Shown here: positions 57,401-64,000 of the stretch, piece by piece
Layout: each line of letters opens with the position of its first letter
How positions within the stretch are numbered: the first letter of the stretch is position 1
Source of the DNA: Episyrphus balteatus
Lineage: Eukaryota; Arthropoda; Insecta; Diptera; Syrphidae
Assembly: GCF_945859705.1 (NCBI RefSeq)
Contig: NC_079136.1
Coordinates: 77,376,867 to 77,440,866 of the forward strand
Length of the DNA stretch: 64,000 bases
Direction: 5' to 3'
Program-made: the position numbers and the translations under genes
Notes under the pieces: generated by a model
The model's database searches: none
Told to the model about the DNA's origin: nothing
Seen by the model: the letters and a program-made list of their open reading frames with translations, nothing else

Positions 57401-60400
57401 GTTTATCCAATGTTATTTGAATAGGATAAACTCCAGTCCCTCTTAGTAACAGCTGAGATAGCATATAAGTTCTTTCACTAACCGTATTACTTTTTTTTTG
57501 TATTTTACTATAACTCTTATTTTAAATTGTTTATAGGCCCCAGCACCAGTACCCAATTCAAGGAACTGTCGTCCAAAATAGACGAAATTTTGGAAAGACA
57601 GCGTTCCACTGAGGTGAAGGTGCAGGCCATGCAAGGAATGCTGGAGGCATTCATGGCGAAGTCCGAAGTTTCGGTCAATTTGTTGGCGTCCAAAATTGGA
57701 AAAGACAATGCAGAGGAAGTGGATGAGGGACTGCAACTTGATGAAATTTTCCCACTTACCTCTGTCCAAAAAATTGAGGAAATGGAGGAAAAACTCCATC
57801 AAAATGGATTGTTAAAAAAAAAATTGGTAAGTACCAAAATATATGAAATATTTGAATTTATAAGATATCAATAGATTCTATATTGATTTCATTTTCATTT
57901 GTTACTTCTCTAAAAATATTAAGTTTATGTTGATAGTTTATTTTTATCCTGAAATCTTTGAATGCAATATGACACAGACCAATAAAATTGATTTTTCTTT
58001 AAATATTCTTAAACAAAGCCACTTATGCTTTTGATGTCGTCGCCCTAGTATTGGAGTGCCGTATACGCCAAATTGCATTTTTTGAACTAGGTATGCAGTC
58101 GTATGTTTTCGAAGTTGCTCTTTTCAAATCTGCTATCCGTTTTTTTCTATCTTTTTTCGTTGCCGAGATATTCACTATTGTTTTGACAAAAACAAGAAAT
58201 TTTGGCATTTACGTCAAATTTTTCATGCAATGCAAGAAAATTTTGAGAATTGTTTTGACGTACGTTGTTTTTTTTTGACGTACGTGTTTATGAATAAAAG
58301 AAACTTCTGATTTTCATGGCGTATATGGCAAACTCATTTTGGACAAAAATTTAAATATTTTGAAAACTAAACGAATTGCAGATGTCCAATAACATGTATA
58401 TAAAAGTCACATTTTAATTATATATCATACTAAAATATCAAAAAATACCAGCGGTTAGTTCTTTCGCAATTATCTTCCGAACATTTAAATGTGATTTCCC
58501 AAAAATGTAAAAATGGCGTATACGGCACTTCAATACTAGGGCGACGATGTGCTGAACTAGAATTCGAAATCAGAATCTTCCTGCCAGCCCTCGTTTTTGA
58601 GATACAGGTATTCCATTAGAAAATTAAAATAATAACCTGGAATATCTCATAAACGAGAGCTGGGACTGTGCCTACATCAGCTACATTTATTTCAACAAAT
58701 GATTTTGACAACTTAGGTAAATAATTATGTCACACTTGTCGTCTCCTTTCTTTAGAGAGGTATTAAGCTTTGATTCAGAAAATTTAAAAGTTTAGGGGTC
58801 TGTGTCATATTGCACTCAAAGATGCGAAACTTAACACACTTTAAAGCACATTATTTTTAAAACATATTTTTGTTTTCTTTCAGGTCCGTAAGTTGGGCTC
58901 ATATGGGGGGGTCAACGGAACGAAAACGATCCCCACTATATGCAAGTGCATTTTTACAGATGCACTACTGGCGGAACATTCTTGGCTGGGCACAAACGCC
59001 AAAAGCTTCAGCCAATACAAGTTTTTATATAAAACTATAATGGAAGCGGTCCGAACAAGGTTCCCCACTTACAGTGAAGCCGAGGGTGCTTCATTTTTCA
59101 AAGCTTTTTTAAAGCAAGCCCCATTTCGAATGGGAAAACCGTCCACGTAAGTTAAAAAAAAATTATAATCAACATTTAAGTTAACATTTTTCTCTTTACA
59201 GTTCCAACACCAGCTCCTCTGCCTCTGACGGGCAATCCACGACATAGGTTGTTTCATTTTTAGTTTTATTTTTAGTTTTATTTTTAGTTTTAGTTTTAAA
59301 TTCATTAAAAAATAATGTTTCACTTAACTTAAATTTCAGCGTTCTTATTTAAAATATTAAATTTTCAGCTGGGAAGAATCTTATGGTTTGCAGCATGTTG
59401 GTAAGCAAACATTTTAAAGGTTTTTTAAAATCTGTAAATAACCGGTTATAAAAAAGCCGTGAAATAACATTTTACAGATTTTATAAAAAACTATAAATAA
59501 ACGGTTATAAAAAAACCGTCAAGTAACGTTTATTACAGGTTTTATAAGAACCTGTACGAAGTTATTTACAGGTTTTATAAAAACTGTAGGTAAACGGTTA
59601 TAAAAAAACCGTCAAATAACGTTTATTATAGGTTTTATAAAAACCTGTACAACGTTTATTACGGGTTTTAAAAAAACTGGAGGAAAACGGTTATAAAAAA
59701 ACCGTCAAATAACGTTTATTATAGGTTTTATAAAAACCTGTTCAACGTTTATTACGGGTTTTAAAAAAAACTGGAGGAAAACGGTTATAAAAAAAACCGT
59801 CAAATAACGTTTATTACAGGTTTTATAAAAACCTATAGGTAAGAGGTTATAAAAAAAACCGTAAAATAACGTTTAAAACAGGTTTTATAAGAACTTGTTA
59901 TATTACAGGTTTCAAAAAAACCTGTAATAACGTAAATTACAGGTTTTATAATAACCGTAGTAAAACGGTTATAAAAAAACCGTCAAATAACTCAGTACAG
60001 GTTTTTTTTTAAACTGTATAATAACGGTTTGTAAACGGTTATAAAATAGCCGTAAATGGTTTATTTCAAGTTCTTTTTTAACTTAAAATAAACAGTTATT
60101 TAATAACCGTAAAAATTAGGTTTTTAAAAACCCAGTATTTGTAGAAAAAAGTGGGTTTTTTAAAAACCCTATTTAGACGAAGTTAAAAAATAACTGACCA
60201 TTTTCGGTTGTGGAGACGTTTCTGGAACGTCTTTAAGACGTTTTTTTAACGAGTTTTGTAACTTATCCGTTAAATAACCAGAGTTAATATCCGGTTTATT
60301 TTCCGCTTTTTAACCACAAAATGTTATTTGGGAAGACGCATAATCCCTTTTCACTCGTTTTTAATTTGAATAGTTTTCAATATATTATGTACATACATTT

Positions 60401-63400
60401 CAGTTACATATAACGAAAATTAATTTTTCTGAGCCAAGTTCAAAAAATGAAATGTAATTTTATTGTAGTAGATTTGTAAAAAAATGTATTACGAATTAAT
60501 TTTATTTTCTCTATTTGTCTTTTCGGATAAGAATTTCAAGCTTGCAGCCAAAAAAACAAAAATCTGACAAAAAGGAGGTTTTTTACTTTTCAATTTTCTC
60601 GAAAACTAGAAGGCATAGAAACATATGGTTTTCAGTGTTTGGTAAGGAATTAATTAAGGCAGTGTTCTTCATCATTCAAATTGAATTCAAATCCCCAGCC
60701 TTGTCAAAAATAGTATTGGATATGTTTTTTTTAATTTTTTTTTCAAAATTTTGACTTTGAAATCGATTATTTCAAAAACAATTCACTTAAAGAACTTGAT
60801 TTAAAAACTCAAATTAAGCCTAATATTTTGGCTTTTAAAAAAAGTATCATTTATAACTGTAAGTGTTACCATTGATTTTTAATATTTTTTTTGTTATTTT
60901 AAGTAATTTTTAAGAAAATGATTTTTGCGACCAAATGAAGTTTTCAATTGCCAATAAAAAACGCAGTGGCACCTGGTGGCACCCAAATTTGGCCTTCATT
61001 GAAAGGGAATTTCATAAGGAAAAAGTTTTTAATAGTCTCTAACTGTAGGCAAGTGTAGCTTAAATAATATATACAAAAATATGAAAAAATCAAGCCATTT
61101 TTTTCTCTTTTCTTTAAATAATTATATAAAATAATTAACATCTTTAAAATTAATAATTTCTTCGATTTACAATAGACAAACAATGGCTTCTTTACGGAAA
61201 AATAAAAGTGTATGAGTCGGCTCAAGCTAAAAAAAATTACACAGCTTTAATTTGAGGGTATTTTCACTTCGTTTTTCATACTTTCAACAACTTGTCCCTT
61301 TACAAGGCTCTAAAAAGTAAACTACAAGTCCGATTTTAGTAATTCTTTCTGATTTTGATTCAGATTTTATTCTAGAATTTAAAAATACTATTTAAAATTT
61401 TCTCCGAGGAACCTTTAATTTTTGACTTTTTTCCGCAAAATCCCCAGTGTGCACCGCTGCACCACCGCCGTTTGCAGGAATTTTCGCCGCACCCACCGCC
61501 ACACCACGACTGCAGCACGTCCGCACTATTTCATTTTGTATGAAAAATTCGCCGCACCATGATACATAATTTTGGAATTTTAAAAAATAAAAAAAAAAAA
61601 CTACCGACGAGAAGGAGATTCGAACCCGAGCACTTTCAATTAGAAGTCCAACGCTTTAACCACTCGACTACCAAGTCATGTTTGCATGAACTGGCAATTT
61701 GTTACTTAAGTCAAAATAACATTGAAGACGGCTTAAACATTTGTATAAGTACGAGAATAGAATTTTTTTCATACAAAATTAAATAGTGCGGACGTGCTGC
61801 AGTCGTGGTGCGGCGGTCGTGCACCGAATTTTTCATTCAAAATGAAATAGTGCAGATGTGCTGCAGTCGTGGTGCGGCGGCGTTGGTACAGCGAATTTTT
61901 TTCATATTTTTCATTTTTTCAAAATGAAACGGTGCGGACGTCCTGCAGCGGTGGTGCGGCGGTTTAGAAATTTTTGATCATAGTGCGGACGTGCTGCAGC
62001 GGTGGTGCGGCGGTTTAGAAATTTTTGATCATAGTGCGGACGTGCTGCAGCGTAGGTGCGGCGGTCAAAAAGTGCTGCGGACGCGGTGCAGCGGTGGTGC
62101 GCCGGAATTCCATTTTTGCTCGGGTAAATTTTGACAACGTTCGGAAGATATTACCTGATTTTTTGTACCTACTGTGATGTGAACTACAGTCAATCAAGTA
62201 AAAATTCTAAGTCAAATAAATAACATTTAGGGCGCAATGCAAACACCAGTGGATTTAATTTTTCTTAATTATAAATTTAAAAAAAAAAGTCACTGAGGTG
62301 TATGCGTACTTATTTTTGTGAAGCGACTAAAAACTAATTCTACTATAATTTTTAAACTAAGCGTAGGATAGCGAAAATAAAAATTGGGCTATTCTGGGCA
62401 CTCAGGTTTAAAAAAAAAAATTAGCATTTGGGGGTGCCAGCTTCACATAGCACATTTTATGAGCTAAAAATCGAGGATTGTATCAGAAATACAATCTTTT
62501 GAAGGAAAAATATGACGATAGAAGAAACAATCACGTTGCTAAACGAGTTCCACTTGAAAACATTCTTTTCTTTTTTGAAAACCATTTATAAATATAAGAT
62601 GTATCTTGAAGCCGAATTTTGTTTTTTTTTTTCAAGAATTTTCTAGAATCCAATAGAGCTTTGCATCAAAAATACTCGCACTCATATAAATATTTAAATA
62701 TTACGCTTTTGTTGGTGGAGTTTGAAAATTCTATAGAGTCTAGAGTATTTATCTATTCAGAGTCCCAAAATAAATTCGCATTCAATTTATTCAAATTAAG
62801 AAAAACTAAACTACAGAATATTGGATTGGCGATTTCATATGTCATTACGTTGCCGTCATGTTTTCTTAAATTTAAAATACTCACTTCATAGGGAAAAGAA
62901 ACAGCACATGCATTTTGTGCCTCCAAATCTGCAACAAGATACTTTCCACGTGCATGCATAATTGGAATGCTAAGAGTTTGGTCCGATGTCACATGGAACA
63001 TACCATTTGGACTGGAACGCAACTCCTGGAACGGATAAGCCCAATTACCGCGATAGTACAATCCATTGAAAAGTAACATTTTTGTCCTCGAACCCGCATC
63101 CCTGCCATTTATAGAATTGGCACTAAGTGCTGATGCAATGTCATCCTTTCCGAAAAGGCTTCGTGCTCCACTGAGCTGGAAGTTGGAAAAAAACAAAAAA
63201 CAAAACAATGTAAAAAAAAAAAAAAAAAATATTAATGGAAACTTATGGGCAGTGAAACTTACTCTTCTTGAAGTGAAATGGGATTCAAGAGCTTGCATTA
63301 TTTCGGCGCCACCATCTTCCAATTTTTGTAGTGGTATTGTTACTTTTTGCGGTTCATTGGATTCTTCTTCGATTAGTTGTTGTGTTCCTGATTGATTCTC

Positions 63401-64000
63401 ATTCAACTCTGCGAGATTTTTTCGAATCGCTTCAATTTTCTCTTCATCTTGAACTGTTTCATTTTCTTGTATGTTATTGAGGTCCTCGTTAATATTATTT
63501 TTAGTTGGCTCATCTGCAGCAAGCATGTTTATAATTTCTTCCCCTTCAATCTTTTGTTGCAATTTTTCACGGGCTATTTCTTCTCTAATTAATGGTGCTT
63601 CAACATATTGCTTATCATCGACGAATTTATCAAATTTCGATGCTTCTTTGACAGGCTCAACATCAGTAATAGCAGCACCCTTTTCCTCTTCTTCATTGTT
63701 ATTTAATGTCTTTAGAGTTTCGAAACCGACAATATCTTTGCTATTACTTGTGCTGGAAGACTCTGATGAGGAGTCAATTGAAGTATTTGGTTCATCCCAG
63801 TTATACTCGCTGCGGTTTATATCCTTTACATCGACACAGTAATAATTGGTAAGTATCTGCTTGAATTCTTCACGAGCTGTATAGTTGCGATAGATATAAA
63901 ACCATGCTTTGAAAGATGGCGAATTTGGAGTTTGGAAACTGCTCAAAATATTTTTAAACGATTGTCGTAAAGCCAACTTTGAAGAAGGTGCTTTAAGTGC
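50975..64000 (-). CDS. Spn100A: Spn100A-like serpin with acidic insertion (5' partial)
   Basis: Minus-strand exons in the window: 64000-63263 (frame open at the window edge), 63175-62885, 51490-50975. Junctions: R|GTAAGT to ccag|L (phase 0) and E|GTGAGT to ctag|N (phase 0). 514 aa are visible. After an N-terminal serpin segment (ISPL region not in window) comes an insertion of roughly 165 residues, rich in Glu/Asp/Ser/Asn, before GGAEIMQALESHF. The core then resumes (KMLLFNGLYYRGNWAYPFQ, AVSFPYE|NKRYSLLVVIPKD). A long acidic insert at this place is, from memory, the mark of Drosophila Spn100A. The hinge (VRVDEGGSVQNGLSVSS) has Gln-Asn-Gly-Leu where inhibitory serpins have small Ala-rich residues, suggesting it may be non-inhibitory. 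The last intron is 11.4 kb and holds an antisense DUF4806-carrying element. Confidence 0.9.
51491..52700. other. Intron of second serpin, 3' part
   Basis: It holds an inverted pair of about 70 bp (CTTCAAATTACCAACCTCTT near 51,670; AAGTTGGTAATTTGAAAAAA near 51,900), a family also present at 26.6, 44.5 and 45.8 kb. At 52,100-52,260 there is a relic with GCACACTGGGGAAATTT and CCGCCCACTGCCACGCCC. No gene. Confidence 0.5.
52731..53960. repeat. Left subterminal array of GGTT...AACC units
   Basis: Units of about 100-240 bp recur with phrases such as AAGTATTTAAATAACTCC, GGGCTAAAAAATAACCA, TGGTTTAAAATTAACCC and CAAGTTTCAAGTAAG; the stretches 53,440-53,680 and 53,680-53,900 are near-identical copies. 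Short palindromes (GGTTACAAAATAACC, GGTTAGAATTTAACC, GGTTATAAATTAACC) are the common element. Confidence 0.85.
54043..54131 (+). promoter_or_regulatory. TATA-less promoter with Inr and DPE at exact spacing
   Basis: TCAGT at 54,098-54,102 matches the arthropod initiator. With its A (54,100) as +1, positions +28 to +32 read AGTTA, fitting the DPE consensus RGWYV at its required distance. A GC-rich block CGAGCGTCGCGCGTCGCC lies 40-60 bp upstream. A noncoding exon from about 54,100 to 54,206 ends in a strong donor AGAG|GTAAGT. Prediction only. Confidence 0.5.
54251..54383. repeat. Perfect 52-bp inverted repeat with 29-bp spacer
   Basis: The left arm 54,251-54,302 (begins GTTTATGTTGAATCGGGC) is exactly reverse-complementary to 54,332-54,383. 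A 30-bp AT-rich sequence (GTTATTTGTTTATAATTT...) is repeated directly on both outer sides (about 54,211 and 54,440). Perfect arms imply recent origin. It lies in the first intron of the DUF4806 gene. Confidence 0.95.
54481..54780. repeat. 20-bp tandem repeat, 15 copies
   Basis: Fifteen head-to-tail 20-mers of the form AACTTCTGAGTTTGAAAAAT or the variant beginning ATCTTCTGAG, in exact register. Variants alternate irregularly. The array ends 17 bp before the ATG of the DUF4806 gene, just upstream of the acceptor tgttag and a CTAAT branch-point-like motif. Confidence 0.95.
55670..56938. mobile_element. 1.27-kb foldback element inside a DUF4806 intron
   Basis: Ends CCGGCCGAACAGCT and AGCTGTTCGGCCGG begin terminal inverted repeats of about 345 bp. 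The arms share GGTAATTAAAAAT, AAATGATAGCAAA, TAACCTAGAGAATC, ATCTTCCATCGTTTAAGAG and AACGGCAACACCTACAA with their complements. No coding sequence. The inner motif links it to the foldback at 28,976-29,398. Confidence 0.88.
57954..58823. mobile_element. MITE with ATCTTTGAATGCAATATGAC ends, carrying a nested MITE
   Basis: Left ATCTTTGAATGCAATATGAC then ACAGACC; the right end is the inverse (GTCTGTGTCATATTGCACTC). The interior holds an imperfect inverted pair around 58,590 and 58,650 (CTCGTTTTTGAGATA and TATCTCATAAACGAG). The GCCCTAGTATTG MITE is inserted in its left half. The whole sits in an intron of the DUF4806 gene. Confidence 0.75.
58037..58547. mobile_element. MITE with TCGTCGCCCTAGTATTG ends, long copy
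   Basis: Terminal inverted repeats of about 32 bp: TCGTCGCCCTAGTATTG then GAGTGCCGTATACGCC at left, the inverse at right. A shorter copy is at 45,179-45,362. Noncoding. Confidence 0.88.
59400..60120. repeat. Right subterminal array of palindromic units
   Basis: Repeats alternate CGGTTATAAAAAAACCG and AGGTTTTATAAAAACCT, joined by (C)AAATAACGTTTATTACAGG. Each unit is itself a small palindrome able to form a hairpin. About ten copies of each are present, some with a GGAGGAAAACGG variant. They begin about 150 bp after the DUF4806 stop and reach nearly to the right end of the putative transposon. Confidence 0.88.
60333..61440. other. Intron of second serpin between the DUF4806 element and GC-rich repeats
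   Basis: AT-rich. A fragment at 60,840-60,910 (ACTGTAAGTGTTACCATTG) belongs to the AACGGCAACAC foldback family. No gene seen. Confidence 0.5.
61442..62110. repeat. Inverted GC-rich repeat block around a tRNA-like sequence
   Basis: The motif GTGCGGACGTGCTGCAGC plus GTGGTGCGGCGG recurs about six times to the right (61,787-62,105) and appears inverted on the left (61,455-61,560: CGCCGCAC, CTGCAGCACGTCCGCAC). Copies are separated by AAATTTTTGATCATA or CATACAAAATGAAATA. In such an AT-rich region the GC content is striking. The spacer holds the tRNA-like sequence. Confidence 0.85.
61604..61677 (-). tRNA. Degenerate tRNA-like sequence, anticodon TCT (Arg-like)
   Basis: Minus strand: TAGTCGAGTGGTTAAAGCG (D arm, A box), an anticodon arm around CTTCTAA with one mismatch, and GGTTCGAATC (T loop, B box), followed by a T-run suited to Pol III termination. 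The acceptor stem (GACTTGG against TCTCGTC) and T stem pair poorly, so this is more likely a tRNA pseudogene or the tRNA-derived part of a repeat than a working tRNA. Confidence 0.45.
62111..62884. other. Intron of second serpin, 5' part
   Basis: AT-rich, with a relic (GGATAGCG, GGGCTATTCTGGGCA near 62,370-62,400) of the long-inverted-repeat element at 44,359-46,071. Ends at the donor of the middle serpin exon. Nothing else recognised. Confidence 0.45.
62885..63175 (-). CDS. Spn100A: Second serpin, middle exon
   Basis: 97 codons in phase 0 from acceptor cttccag to donor GAA|GTGAGT. It encodes LSGARSLFGKDDIASALSAN, then KMLLFNGLYYRGNWAYPF (serpin 's3A' signature), IPIMHARGKY and AVSFPYE. Confidence 0.93.
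63263..64000 (-). CDS. Spn100A: Second serpin, partial exon with acidic insertion
   Basis: Open to the window edge; in-frame sequence ALKAPSSK precedes the Leu at 63,976, so no start lies here. It contains SFKAWFYIYRNYTAREEFKQ (serpin core), the acidic insert (SSSESSSTSNSKD, NNNEEEEKG, NINEDLNNIQENETVQDEEK) and returns to core at MQALESHFTSRR before donor GTAAGT. The 87-bp intron follows. Confidence 0.92.

Larger units (their letters stand above)
54797..59247 (+). pseudogene. DUF4806-family gene, six coding exons, one frameshift
   Basis: Coding exons: 54797-55204, 57029-57178, 57255-57329, 57537-57826, 58884-59146, 59202-59247 (TAG). All later junctions are GT-AG and keep frame. The first exon encodes an N-terminal part and MYCVVETLEDEGKFVTAVPKN, then ID-GTKLLWPK, the usual N-terminal block of DUF4806 proteins. 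Right after LLWPK the frame runs into a stop (55,161), whereas the +1 frame continues with NCNTASDDWQSIACKLIFDD to a good donor: an apparent 1-base insertion near 55,130. The middle exons are acidic and Ser/Thr-rich with a coiled-coil-like stretch (FKELSSKIDEILERQRSTEV). The last ones give the DUF4806 domain (FPLTSVQKIEEMEEKLH, KLGSYGGVNGT, SQYKFLYKTIMEAVRTRFP, FFKAFLKQAPF). Function of DUF4806 is not known to me; it is often found in repeat-rich, expanded families. Whether the gene is dead or the base is a sequencing error cannot be told here. Confidence 0.75.
52701..60332. mobile_element. 7.6-kb putative transposon carrying a DUF4806 gene
   Basis: The left end CCCAAGTAACAATTT and right end (inverted) CCCAAATAACATTTT match at 13 of 15 positions. 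Each end is followed by a kilobase-scale subterminal array (52,731-53,960; 59,400-60,120) in which short palindromes of the form GGTT-(6-9)-AACC recur. Between them lies a spliced DUF4806 gene with its own promoter. No transposase, integrase or polymerase frame is visible. Target duplication is unclear (AA on both sides at most). It lies antisense in the last intron of the second serpin. Alternatives: a host DUF4806 gene between two unrelated satellites. Confidence 0.6.

Noticed and set aside
57443..57802. Minus-strand frames opposite DUF4806 exon 57,537-57,826
   Set aside because: Antisense shadows; the + strand has the splice sites and domain similarity.
59069..59323. Minus-strand frame with KLKLKIKLKIKLK
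   Set aside because: Generated by the TTTTTAGTTTTA run after the DUF4806 stop codon.

Overview
The window looks like nuclear DNA of an insect, most likely a fly. It is very AT-rich. It has spliceosomal genes with GT-AG introns, dipteran-type protein families (a WW-PDZ-FERM scaffold, two serpins, a ZAD zinc-binding protein) and a dense load of transposon relics. I saw no bacterial, viral or CRISPR features. All exon boundaries were read by eye from splice consensus and frame continuity.

Region 1 (4.3-34 kb, + strand): eleven exons of one large gene encode a FRMPD4/Preso-type scaffold of about 1619 aa: two WW domains, a PDZ domain, a FERM domain, a proline-rich acidic linker and a conserved C-terminal helical block. 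The introns hold most of the sequence and carry a palindromic array (just upstream), MITEs, two hAT-type elements with perfect 8-bp target duplications, a pogo-like relic and a large ATTTATC satellite. Region 2 (36.9-37.3 kb, - strand) is a small ZAD gene broken by an apparent 1-base frameshift, convergent with the scaffold gene.

Region 3 (42.4-46.8 kb, - strand) is a five-exon secreted serpin of 403 aa. Region 4 (50.9-64 kb, - strand) is a second serpin, cut off at its 5' end by the window edge, with a long acidic insertion like Drosophila Spn100A. The two serpins share one phase-0 intron position after the 'PY-E/K' motif of the core, so they are probably related copies.

The most unusual item lies in the 11.4-kb last intron of the second serpin, in antisense orientation. 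A 7.6-kb segment (52,701-60,332) is bounded by imperfect inverted ends CCCAARTAACAWTTT and by subterminal arrays rich in palindromic GGTT-N-AACC motifs. It contains its own Inr+DPE-like promoter, a noncoding first exon and a six-coding-exon gene of the DUF4806 family. I see no transposase in it. The DUF4806 gene has an apparent 1-base frameshift in its first coding exon, and its introns carry a 15-copy 20-bp repeat, a perfect 52-bp inverted repeat, a 1.27-kb foldback element and a nested pair of MITEs. To its right (61.4-62.1 kb) a tRNA-like sequence sits between inverted GC-rich repeats.
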